Below, in pieces: positions 8,716 through 16,479 of a stretch of DNA of 64,000 nt (its first letter is position 1; every line of letters begins with the position of its first letter). Under the pieces are notes generated by a model that saw only the letters and a list, made by a program, of their open reading frames with translations, did no database searches and was not told the DNA's origin. Origin of the DNA: Rhodovarius crocodyli (lineage in GTDB: Bacteria > Pseudomonadota > Alphaproteobacteria > Acetobacterales > Acetobacteraceae); NCBI GenBank assembly GCA_945901085.1, contig CAMDJV010000001.1:186001-250000 (forward strand), read 5' to 3'. Position numbers and translations under genes: made by a program.

Positions 8716-11699
8716 GCAATATGGCGCCTGATGCTTCAGCCGAGGCTGACCATTTTGACAATGACCTGCTGGAGCGCATCGGCGGCGAACGGCTCTCAGT
8801 GGGCTACCACAACCCGTTTCTGCTCAATGATCCGGGCCTAGTCTATCTGGTGCTGCAAGGGCGGGTGGAGATCTACCTCACCCCCTTGCTGGGCGGGCTG
8901 GTCTGCGGCCCGGGCATGCATGTGGGCTCCTTCCGGCCAGGCGACCTGATCTTTGGTGCGGCCGAGGGCGCGATGCCTCAGGCCCCGTCATTGCCGCAAG
9001 CCTGGTTGGCGCCGGAAACCACATTCGTCCTGCGCGCCGTCGCCACCATGGGCTCGCTGGTCTATCGCGGCGATCTGGCACGGGTGTCTGGCGAGGATTT
9101 CGACATTGTTACCGTGGATTGGGTGGACCGCTGGGTCAGCGGGATTTCCGACCGCCTGGAGACCGGGGCGCGGCCGACCGCGACCGCCATCATCGAGGCT
9201 GATCCCGGGCAGGACCACCCTGCCGGCTCTGCGCTCTACGCCTTTCACGGCGATGTGGTCTGGGTGAGCCTGAGCGAGGGCGAGGCGTTTTTCCTCGGCC
9301 AGCCTGATAGCCCGCTCCGGCCGGGGGATCTGCCCGTGCCGGTTGCGGGGCGGGTGTGGCTGACATTGCCCGCGCCGGCCACGCTCAATGCCACCTTCTC
9401 GCCCGGGCAATTGCGCAACCGAAGGCTTTGGGAGGCCCTGCCCGCCTTCAATGCGCGATGCGTGGCGGTGCTGACCCGGCGCCTGCTCGATGAGGAGGCC
9501 CGCCGCAGCGAGGCATGGTCACGCCGGGTGGCTGAGCGCGAGAGCGCCTTCCGCCGTGGCGTGGCATCCATCGGCGGCCTGCTCGACCCCCGGCTGAAGT
9601 TCCAGGCCGGCGCGGCCAGCGCGCCGACAGACCGCCTGGCCGCGGCACTCCGCCTGGTGGCCGAGCCTTTGGGCCTGGAGGTCATCGAACCCGCCGGTGA
9701 ACCGGCCGGGGTTTATTCGCCACTCGACGAGATCGCCCGGGCCTCGGGCTTTGGCATGCGGCAGGTGGAGCTGCGCGAGGGCTGGTGGCGCAATGATAGC
9801 GGCCCGATCCTGGGCTTTCGGGACGACGCGGATCTGGCGCCTGTGGCGCTGTTGCCCGATGGGCCGAACCGCTACCGCATGGTTGATCCGGCAGGTGGCG
9901 CAGATGTGCCCGTCACCGCTTCGGTTGCGGCGGGGCTGTATTCCAAGGGCTATATGCTCTACCGGCCGCTGCCGGCCGAGGCGCGGAGCATGTGGGACAT
10001 GCTGCGTTTTGGCGTGCGAGGCTTGCGGCCCGACATGACAGTTATCCTGGTAATGGGATTGCTCTCAGGGATCATGGCGCTGCTTGTGCCCATTGCCAGC
10101 GGCTCGCTGATGGAGACGGTGCTGCCGCGCTCCGATTATGCGCTGCACATCGCCATCATCGCAGCCCTTACCGCGGCGGCGATTGCCGATACCACCTTTG
10201 ATGTGACGCAAGCTGTCGCGGTGGTGCGGCTTCAGGGCCGGATGGACAGCGTGGTGCAGACCAGCATCTGGTGGCGTTTGCTCTCGTTGCGCGCGCAGTT
10301 TTTCCGCCGATACACCTCAGGTGACCTCGCTGATCGTGCAAATGGGATCAACGTCATCCGCGAGGCGGTATCGGGGGCGGTGATCCAATCGGTGCTGGGT
10401 GGGTTATTCTCCTTGGTCAGCGTGGTGGTGATGTTCGCGCAAAGCTGGCAACTGGGGCTGGTCGGGGTTGGGCTGGTGCTGGTGCTGGCTGCCATCACCG
10501 TGCTGCTGTTTCGCATGTCGCTGCCGCATATCCGCGCCGCACAGCAGATGAACGGCCAGATCCATGCCCTCGTCTTTCAATTATTGACCGGCATCACCAA
10601 GCTGCGGGTGGGGGCCACCGAGGGGCGGGCCTTTGCCCGCTGGTCGGAGATTTACGCACAGGAGCGCGGCCATTTCTACGCCGTGGCCCGGATCGCGATC
10701 TGGCAGAAGCTGTTTACCAGCGTGTATCCGGCCATCGCCTCGGCCATCCTGTTTGCTGTCATCGTCTGGTTGCTTGATGCGGCGCAGCCCAATTCGGGCT
10801 TTTCGATTGGCAGCTTCGTGGCCTTCAATGGCGCCTTTGGCCAGTTTCTCGTCGGCGTATTGGCGCTGGTGAATGCCCTGAACACGCTGCTGAAGGTGGT
10901 GCCGATCTGGGAGCGGGTGAGACCCATTCTGGATGCTAGAACCGAGGCTGATGGCGTGCTGTCATCGCCTGGCGTGGTGAGCGGCGAGGTTCGCGTTTCC
11001 AACCTCACCTTCCGCTATAATGCCGATGGGCCGCCGACGATTGATAATCTGTCGATGCGGATTGCCTCGGGCGAGTATGTGGCTTTCGTGGGTGCATCGG
11101 GCTCGGGGAAATCCACCCTGCTGCGTCTGCTATTGGGTTTTGAAGACCCGGAATCGGGCGCTATCTACCTTGATGGCAATGACCTCGCGACGCTGGATAT
11201 GCGCGCGGTGCGCCGCCAGATCGGCACCGTTTTGCAGAATGGCAAGCTGCAACCGGGCAGCATTTTTGAAAACATCGTGGGCACCGCCCCGCTGCGCATG
11301 AATGATGCCTGGGAGGCGGCGCGGCTGGCGGGCCTGGCGGCGGATATTGAGGCCATGCCAATGGGCATGCAAACGGTGCTCTCCGAGGGCGCGCAGGCTT
11401 TGTCAGGCGGGCAGCGGCAGCGCCTGCTCATCGCCCGCGCGCTGGTGCGCAAGCCCAGATTGCTGATCTTCGACGAGGCGACGAGCGCGCTGGACAATCG
11501 CACCCAGGCCGAGGTGAAGGAGACGTTAGACCGGCTCAGCGTCACGCGGATCGTGGTGGCGCATCGCTTGAGCACGATATCCGATGTGCACAAGGTGTTC
11601 GTCTTTGATGCCGGGCGCCTTGTTGAATCCGGCAACCCCAAGGAATTGCTCAAAACCGATGGCACTTTTGCCGCGCTGGCGCGGCGGCAAATGGTGTGA
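8712..11699 (+). CDS. NHLP/NHLM-type second ABC exporter subunit with long N-terminal domain
   Basis: This 995-residue protein has a large soluble N-terminal region (about 1-425) that begins with a cyclic-nucleotide-binding-like beta-roll (VYLVLQGRVEIYLTPL, then GSFRPGDLIFG). It is followed by an ABC permease domain (about 435-730) and an ATPase domain with Walker A GASGSGKST (about 794-802), signature LSGGQRQRLLIARAL, Walker B LLIFDEATSALD and H-loop VVAHRLST. This architecture and size match the NHLP bacteriocin export permease/ATPase family (TIGR03797-like), which occurs beside the C39-bearing exporter. No peptidase motif is seen. The start overlaps the previous stop by four bases (ATGA), so the two ABC proteins are probably made in step and may heterodimerise. 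Confidence 0.92.
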   Translation: MSNMAPDASAEADHFDNDLLERIGGERLSVGYHNPFLLNDPGLVYLVLQGRVEIYLTPLLGGLVCGPGMHVGSFRPGDLIFGAAEGAMPQAPSLPQAWLAPETTFVLRAVATMGSLVYRGDLARVSGEDFDIVTVDWVDRWVSGISDRLETGARPTATAIIEADPGQDHPAGSALYAFHGDVVWVSLSEGEAFFLGQPDSPLRPGDLPVPVAGRVWLTLPAPATLNATFSPGQLRNRRLWEALPAFNARCVAVLTRRLLDEEARRSEAWSRRVAERESAFRRGVASIGGLLDPRLKFQAGAASAPTDRLAAALRLVAEPLGLEVIEPAGEPAGVYSPLDEIARASGFGMRQVELREGWWRNDSGPILGFRDDADLAPVALLPDGPNRYRMVDPAGGADVPVTASVAAGLYSKGYMLYRPLPAEARSMWDMLRFGVRGLRPDMTVILVMGLLSGIMALLVPIASGSLMETVLPRSDYALHIAIIAALTAAAIADTTFDVTQAVAVVRLQGRMDSVVQTSIWWRLLSLRAQFFRRYTSGDLADRANGINVIREAVSGAVIQSVLGGLFSLVSVVVMFAQSWQLGLVGVGLVLVLAAITVLLFRMSLPHIRAAQQMNGQIHALVFQLLTGITKLRVGATEGRAFARWSEIYAQERGHFYAVARIAIWQKLFTSVYPAIASAILFAVIVWLLDAAQPNSGFSIGSFVAFNGAFGQFLVGVLALVNALNTLLKVVPIWERVRPILDARTEADGVLSSPGVVSGEVRVSNLTFRYNADGPPTIDNLSMRIASGEYVAFVGASGSGKSTLLRLLLGFEDPESGAIYLDGNDLATLDMRAVRRQIGTVLQNGKLQPGSIFENIVGTAPLRMNDAWEAARLAGLAADIEAMPMGMQTVLSEGAQALSGGQRQRLLIARALVRKPRLLIFDEATSALDNRTQAEVKETLDRLSVTRIVVAHRLSTISDVHKVFVFDAGRLVESGNPKELLKTDGTFAALARRQMV

Positions 11700-11783
11700 G
11701 GGCCAGGGGAAGAATGGCTGCCCAGGGCTGAGGCGGGGCTGGGGGATTATCGGCTCTTGCTCCCTCGCCCTCAGGGCGTTCTG

Positions 11784-12752
11784 CTACTCTGGCGTCGCGC
11801 CTGAAATCCGCACCATCTCGGCCCAGCGCGGCGTCTCGCGCGCGAGGCGCTCGGCCACAGCTTCGGGTGTGGAGCCGGTCAGCCGCGTGCCGATGCCAAT
11901 GGCACGCTGCTGCAAGGCAGGGTCGGCGAAGGCGGTGCGGATTTCCTGGCTCAGCCTGTCCACCACCGCGCGCGACGTGCCGGCGGGCGCGGCCCAAAGG
12001 TGCCAGGGGCTCACATTGAAATTATCGAGCCCCGCCTCGGCCATGGTCGGCACTTCGGGCAGGGTTGGCCAGCGCTCGGGCATGGTCACGGCCAGGGCGC
12101 GGATGCGGCCCTCGGCGATGACGGGCGTATAGCTGGCGAGATTGTCCACTGCGAGTTGAAGATCACCCGAGAGCATGGCTGGGATGGTTTGCGCCGCGCC
12201 ACGGAAGGCCACATGGGTGCCCTGGATGCCGCCGCGGTTCAGCAGATAGGCGCCCGAGAGATGGATCGTCGTGCCCACGCCAGAGGAGCCATAGCTGATG
12301 CCCTGCGGGCGGGCCCGCGCCCAGGCCAGGAATTCCGCCAAGTTGCGCGCGGGGACATGCTGTGCGGGCACCACCGCCACATTGGGTAGGTCCCACATGG
12401 CGCTGATCCATTGGAAATCCTGCGCCGGATCAAAGGGCAGGCGGGTGAACAGCATGGGGTTGATCACCACATTATGCATGCTGACCGTGCCGATGGTGTA
12501 GCCATCGGGGGTGGCGCGGGCCAGGGCCTCGGCGCCGATATTGCCCGAGGCACCGCTGCGCGTTTCTACCACGAAGCTCTGGCCCAGGCGCTGTGTCATG
12601 ACCTCGCAGGCGAGGCGTGTCATCACATCGAGAGAGCCGCCGGGGGGGAAGCCGACGATGACCCGCACCGGGCGGTTGGGCCAGGCCCCCTGCCCTAGAG
12701 CCGGCATTGCCAAAAGCGTGCTGGCTGCGAGAAGATTGCGGCGCTTCATCAT
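11784..12752 (-). CDS. Bug/TctC-type tripartite tricarboxylate transporter receptor (orphan)
   Basis: This 322-residue periplasmic binding protein starts MMKRRNLLAASTLLAMPALGQG, an Arg-containing signal peptide, followed by WPNRPVRVIVGFPPGGSLD, the family hallmark around the ligand carboxylate. GSSGVGTTIHLSG in the middle is also typical. Bug receptors bind carboxylates such as organic acids or nicotinate. No TctA/TctB membrane genes lie nearby, so it is one of the orphan receptors common in Acetobacteraceae and Burkholderiales. The chosen start has GGGAG seven bases upstream; a longer frame up to 12803 lacks a good ribosome site. It converges on the NHLP exporter gene with an 84-base gap. 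Confidence 0.9.
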   Translation of the reverse strand: MMKRRNLLAASTLLAMPALGQGAWPNRPVRVIVGFPPGGSLDVMTRLACEVMTQRLGQSFVVETRSGASGNIGAEALARATPDGYTIGTVSMHNVVINPMLFTRLPFDPAQDFQWISAMWDLPNVAVVPAQHVPARNLAEFLAWARARPQGISYGSSGVGTTIHLSGAYLLNRGGIQGTHVAFRGAAQTIPAMLSGDLQLAVDNLASYTPVIAEGRIRALAVTMPERWPTLPEVPTMAEAGLDNFNVSPWHLWAAPAGTSRAVVDRLSQEIRTAFADPALQQRAIGIGTRLTGSTPEAVAERLARETPRWAEMVRISGATPE

Positions 12753-13027
12753 CGTTTCATCTCCCATTTGTCGGGAGGTTAACAGAGGGGCGGCGCTGAG
12801 CATATGGCGGATTGAGCGGCGGCATGGGTTGTGCGGCAGGCATTATGGCAGCGCAAATAAGTGCCTGGCGTGGCGTTCGAAATTGCTAGGTTTTCCAGCT
12901 ATAAAAATATGGTGAGACCTCCGCTAACCTTGGCGACTGATCTGGGTTAGCCTAGTCATCGATCGCTCGCTTCATCTGCGGCGTTTTGATTTTATTAGAA
13001 TAATTTTCTTTGTGATAGGATTAGGTG
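12753..13027. other. AT-rich intergenic region between divergent genes
   Basis: This gap separates the minus-strand TctC receptor from a plus-strand methyltransferase. It becomes clearly AT-rich after about 12850. An inverted repeat GCTAACC/GGTTAGC sits at 12923-12951 with a 15-base loop. It could be an operator, but there is no supporting regulator gene next to it. AGGATTAGG just before 13028 is a reasonable ribosome site for the methyltransferase. Confidence 0.4.
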
Positions 13028-13750
13028 ATGAGCATTCAAGAAGATTATTCAGCCCTCCAGCAAGTTATGAATGATTATTCCGAATGGGTGCGTAGCTCTG
13101 CCCTCAAAATATTACCTTGGGTTGATATTGAAAAAAAATCGATTGTTGATTTTGGTTGCGGCCGTGGAGATTGGCTAAGAGTCGCAAAAGAATTAGCGGC
13201 ATCACGAATTTTAGGTCTAGATACATTTGCCTTGGAGAAATTTCAAAGCGATATACCCATTGAATATGTGAATTTAACGGAGCCTGTGCAGCTGCCAGAC
13301 CGTTGGGATATTGCGATGTGCTTGGAGGTGGGCGAACATTTACCGGAAAATGTAGCCGCCACACTGGTCCAATCGCTGGTGAATGCGGCGCCTGTAGTGC
13401 TATTCTCGGCGGCGGCGCCTGGGCAAGGTGGCGTTCATCATATCAACGAGCAGCCTCCTGAATTTTGGTTCGATTTATTCAAGATGCATGGCTATCAATG
13501 CTTTGATTTCCGTGATGAAATCTGGGCAGATGAAGAAATTGAGCCGTGGTATCGGATGGGCGTATTGGTTTTTGCTGATCCCTCTCATACACCTTCTCAA
13601 TTAAAAAATTACCGCCGCGAAATGGCCAGACATATTATACATCCCGATATTTTTGCCGCATATGCGCCCAAAGGCCGGAATCTGATTCTTCACTATGATA
13701 AAAAGATAAAGCAATGGTATCCGCAATTTTTAGAAGATTCTGAAAAATAG
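13028..13750 (+). CDS. class I SAM-dependent methyltransferase
   Basis: The 240-residue protein has a Rossmann methyltransferase core. The SAM-binding motif I is IVDFGCGRGDWLRVA (near residue 40), the acidic end of strand 2 is ILGLDTF, and motif IV is WDIAMCLEVGEHLPE. The C-terminal third carries a HHINEQPPEFWFDLFKMHGY segment seen in methyltransferases placed beside glycan or capsule genes. The substrate cannot be told. Its codon use is strikingly AT-rich (many AAT, ATT, AAA codons) compared with every flanking gene, and the DNA on both sides is AT-rich too. This points to recent horizontal transfer. A GTG at 13025 is an alternative start; ATG 13028 is preferred. Confidence 0.85.
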   Translation: MSIQEDYSALQQVMNDYSEWVRSSALKILPWVDIEKKSIVDFGCGRGDWLRVAKELAASRILGLDTFALEKFQSDIPIEYVNLTEPVQLPDRWDIAMCLEVGEHLPENVAATLVQSLVNAAPVVLFSAAAPGQGGVHHINEQPPEFWFDLFKMHGYQCFDFRDEIWADEEIEPWYRMGVLVFADPSHTPSQLKNYRREMARHIIHPDIFAAYAPKGRNLILHYDKKIKQWYPQFLEDSEK

Positions 13751-14229
13751 AGTGGATTGGAGCCTATAGCCGGGATTGAGCAAATTTGGCGGGCGCTCTG
13801 ACGTTTTTTTCAGATTGCTCGCCATGCCAGCGCGCCCAACGGCCCCGCGCAGGGGCCGATAAACCTCCAAGGCCGAAATTGGCATAATTTCATTTTAAAT
13901 CAATAATCTTGGGCAGCAATCAGCCTTAATCCTCACTTGCAAGATCGAGCGCGGCGATGATAGTGAGGCAGGAAGGTTGTTGGTTTCGCGGTATGCCATA
14001 CTCCCCCACAGGGACCGGCGGACGGGGCTGTAGCCAAGAAACATAATCGGTTAATCTATTGAACTTTATATTTATTTTTTATTATGTTACACTGCAAGCT
14101 CGGCGGCTGTCGCTGCCGGAGTTTGGATGCCTCACTTCGCGGTCATAGGTATGACCCACCGCCTTCTTCCATTGATAACCTGAAATTTGGAATTTTCGGT
14201 TAACCCTTTAGAAAGATTTGAGATTGGCC
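13751..14229. other. 479-base intergenic region with hairpin and promoter-like sequence
   Basis: No gene is apparent. CGGCCCC-GCGCA-GGGGCCG at 13840-13858 is a perfect hairpin with 7-bp arms and a 5-base loop that could terminate transcription from the methyltransferase, although no T-run follows. Further down the DNA is AT-rich and contains a promoter-like pair (TTGAAC 14059-14064, 18-base spacer, TATGTT 14083-14088) ahead of the secreted-protein gene, leaving an untranslated leader of about 130 bases. Confidence 0.45.
14059..14088 (+). promoter_or_regulatory. candidate sigma-70 promoter for the secreted-protein gene
   Basis: TTGAAC (14059-14064) is separated by 18 AT-rich bases from TATGTT (14083-14088). 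Both hexamers are close to the housekeeping consensus, and this is an unusually AT-rich island in a GC-rich genome. It faces the 14230 gene. The call is by eye only. Confidence 0.4.
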
Positions 14230-14805
14230 ATGCGCAAACGTTTTCTTCCGATCGCCCTTGTCATCTCCGCCCTGGTTTTCGCCAGGCCAGGCCATGCGGG
14301 GATGCTGCAGGATAGCTGGGATCGCACCGTCTCGGTCGTGGGGACGGCCACGGGCATCATCCTCAGCCCGTTCCAGGCTGCGGCAGAATGGACAATGAAT
14401 TTTCTGCGCAGCGAGGAGCGCGCATTGGCGGCGGAGATGAACCGCTTCGTCTCCACACTGCGTCAGGACCTCAACCGCTTTGAAACCCTGGCCGGGCGGG
14501 CCGGCTTCACCCTGTCCAATGTCTCCGTCAAGCCGGGCATCATCCCTGAGGTGGAATTGGCCTTCGAGCCGGCGGAGGAAATCACCCCTGCCGCGGAGGC
14601 CGCGCTGCGCCAGGAGCTCGCGCAGTTGAGCGGCGCGATGGGCGCGCTGGAGCGCGCGGTTATTCTGTTGCTGCTCGATGTGGATGAGCGGGTTGAAGCC
14701 ATTCGCCCGAATGGCTTTCGCGTCGGTGAGATCGCTTTTGCCCTGGTGGCCATCTTCCCGGAAATGACGATCAACTTCGTCCGCGCTGAGCCCGCCGCGC
14801 GCTGA
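14230..14805 (+). CDS. exported protein of unknown function
   Basis: The 191-residue protein has a classical signal peptide (MRKRFLPIALVISALVFARPGHA|G). The mature part is about 168 residues and mainly helical. It has an amphipathic start (GMLQDSWDRTVSVVGTATG), a region with regular heptad-like spacing (ALAAEMNRFVSTLRQDLNRF), and a second helix pair (EAALRQELAQLSGAMGALER). I recognise no family and see no catalytic motif or cysteine. The predicted place is the periplasm, possibly bound to membrane or peptidoglycan. A TTG at 14218 is an alternative start. It is a single-gene unit behind an AT-rich promoter-like region and lies 94 bases before a Gfo/Idh/MocA gene. Confidence 0.75.
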   Translation: MRKRFLPIALVISALVFARPGHAGMLQDSWDRTVSVVGTATGIILSPFQAAAEWTMNFLRSEERALAAEMNRFVSTLRQDLNRFETLAGRAGFTLSNVSVKPGIIPEVELAFEPAEEITPAAEAALRQELAQLSGAMGALERAVILLLLDVDERVEAIRPNGFRVGEIAFALVAIFPEMTINFVRAEPAAR

Positions 14806-14899
14806 TTGCGCCACCCGGGCGCAAAGCCCTGCGCCCGGATGGACACCTGGTGAAGTCTGGCGGTAAAGCCGTCAGGCAACACGACAGGAGGCCCCAAGA

Positions 14900-15874
14900 A
14901 TGCTGAACACCGCCATCATCGGCATGGGCAATTGGGGCCGCACCCTGGTGAATTCGGTCCAGGGCCGCAATGGCGCCGGTATTCGCTTCGTCGCCGGCAC
15001 GACCGGCACGCTCGACAAGGCGCGCGACTATGCGGCCGAAAAGGGCATACGCCTGCACGCCACTTATGCCGATGTGCTGGCCGACCCGCAGGTGCAGGCC
15101 GTGGCCCTGGCCAGCCCGCATGGCATCCATTCCGAGCAGGTGATCCAGGCTGCCGCCGCCGGCAAGCACGTCTTTGTTGAGAAACCCTTCACCCTGACCA
15201 AGGCCAGTGCCGAGGCGGCCGTTGCCGCCTGCGTGAAGGCTGGCGTGGTGATGGCGCTCGGCCATAACCGCCGCTTCCTGCCAGCGGTTGCTGAGATGAA
15301 AGCGATGCTGGCCGATGGGCGGATCGGCACGCTGCTGCATGTTGAAGGCCAGTTCAGCGGCCCTGGCGCGCTCAACTACAAGCCCGGCATGTGGCGGGCC
15401 GACCGGGCCGAGAGCCCGCTGGGCGGCATGGGCGGCATGGGCATCCATATGGTGGATATGATCATCCATCTCGCCGGTCCCTTCCGGGATGTACGGGTGC
15501 TCAGCCACGCCAAGGTCTCGACCACCATCGATGATACGACGGCGATGCTCGCCATGCTGGAATCGGGTGCCACTTGCACCTTTGCCACGCTGGCGCTGGC
15601 ACCGAGGCTCTGGCGCGTTGCCCTCTTCGGCACGGCCGGCTGGGTTGCGCTGCATGGCCACGAAAACCTGACCTATTGCGCGCTCAACGGTGCGCCCGAG
15701 ACGCAGACATTTCCCGTGACCGATATCGAGCATGCCGAGTTGGAGGCTTTCGCCGCCGCGGTGGCTGGCGGCCCGGCCTATCCGCTGCCGCTGGATGAGG
15801 CGGTGCATGGCGTCAGCGTCTATGAGACGATGATCCAGGCGGCGGCTTCGGGCAGTGCTTACGCGGTGGCTTGA
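14900..15874 (+). CDS. Gfo/Idh/MocA family NAD(P)-dependent oxidoreductase
   Basis: The 324-residue enzyme begins with a Rossmann nucleotide-binding fold (NTAIIGMGNWGRTLV, the GxGxxG equivalent). It has the family's ASPHGIHSEQV loop and the hallmark HVFVEKPF motif (near residue 92-99), whose Lys is a catalytic residue. The C-terminal domain (GGMGGMGIHMVDMIIHLAG) contains the conserved Asp-His region used for substrate binding. Members oxidise or reduce sugars, inositols and related polyols. The start has a strong AGGAGG ribosome site. It precedes a large intergenic palindrome and then ridA and an MFS gene; whether they form one unit is unclear because of that hairpin. Confidence 0.92.
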   Translation: MLNTAIIGMGNWGRTLVNSVQGRNGAGIRFVAGTTGTLDKARDYAAEKGIRLHATYADVLADPQVQAVALASPHGIHSEQVIQAAAAGKHVFVEKPFTLTKASAEAAVAACVKAGVVMALGHNRRFLPAVAEMKAMLADGRIGTLLHVEGQFSGPGALNYKPGMWRADRAESPLGGMGGMGIHMVDMIIHLAGPFRDVRVLSHAKVSTTIDDTTAMLAMLESGATCTFATLALAPRLWRVALFGTAGWVALHGHENLTYCALNGAPETQTFPVTDIEHAELEAFAAAVAGGPAYPLPLDEAVHGVSVYETMIQAAASGSAYAVA

Positions 15875-15891
15875 TTGCGCTTGTGACCCTG

Positions 15892-16086
15892 GGAAGGGCT
15901 TTGCCCTCCCCAGACCCCTCCCACCAGGGCCGACCCGGCCCTGGACCGTGGAGGAATTGAGTTGGGGAGGGAGGGGGCCGGGCAGAGCGCGCGCTGCCCG
16001 GCCCCCTCCCTCCCCAACCCAATCTCATGGTTTCCAAAGGCCTTTCGGCCTTTGGTGGGTGGGTTTGGGAGGGCAAAGCCCTTCCA
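15892..16086. repeat. nested palindromic intergenic element (four hairpins)
   Basis: The whole stretch folds on itself. The outermost arms are GGAAGGGCTTTGCCCTCCC near 15892-15910 and its complement near 16068-16086. Inside lie CCAGGGCC-GACCC-GGCCCTGG (15923-15943), a perfect 25-bp-armed hairpin (15961-15985 paired with 15994-16018, 8-base loop, G-rich left arm starting GTTGGGGAGG), and CCAAAGGCC-TTTC-GGCCTTTGG (16034-16055). No reading frame of interest is seen. It could stop transcription between the oxidoreductase and ridA genes, and it has the shape of a palindromic repeat family rather than a plain terminator. Confidence 0.8.
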
Positions 16087-16128
16087 AGGGCCGCCCGCAC
16101 TGCCCGCTAACCCTAAAGGACACCAAAA

Positions 16129-16479
16129 ATGAGCCATATCAAACGCAGCGGCACCAATGCCATTCTGTCCACCGCCGTGGAATATCACGGCTTTGTCTTC
16201 CTCGCCGGCATCACCGCCGATGACCTGAACAAAGACATTGCCGGGCAAACCGCCGAGGTCATCGCCAAGATCGATGCCGCCCTCGAAGAGCATGGCACCG
16301 ACAATACCCGCATCCTCTCCGCCCAGATCTGGCTGAAGGATATTCGTGACCGCGATGCGATGAACGTTCTGTGGGTGAAGTGGCTGCCGGCCGGCGCCCA
16401 GCCCGCCCGCGCCTGTGTGGAGGCCAATATGGCCAGCCCGCGCCACCTGGTCGAGATCATGGTCACGGCCTGCAAGTAA
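16129..16479 (+). CDS. RidA family protein (enamine/imine deaminase)
   Basis: The 116-residue protein is of normal RidA length. It shows the family's AEYHGFVFLAGI-type opening strand (VEYHGFVFLAGITAD), a TAEVIAKIDAALEEHG helix, and the closing PARACVEANMASPRHLVEI. The last contains the conserved Arg that holds the carboxylate of the imine substrate (ARACVEA). RidA proteins hydrolyse reactive enamines/imines made by PLP enzymes; the subfamily here may instead serve a catabolic route. Its stop overlaps the start of the MFS gene (TAATG), so the two are co-translated. AAGGACACC supplies a ribosome site. Confidence 0.92.
   Translation: MSHIKRSGTNAILSTAVEYHGFVFLAGITADDLNKDIAGQTAEVIAKIDAALEEHGTDNTRILSAQIWLKDIRDRDAMNVLWVKWLPAGAQPARACVEANMASPRHLVEIMVTACK

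Noticed and set aside
13840-13858. Attenuator or riboswitch at the GGCCCC/GGGGCC hairpin
   Set aside because: A single short stem without a T-run or any recognised aptamer core; a weak terminator is the simpler reading.
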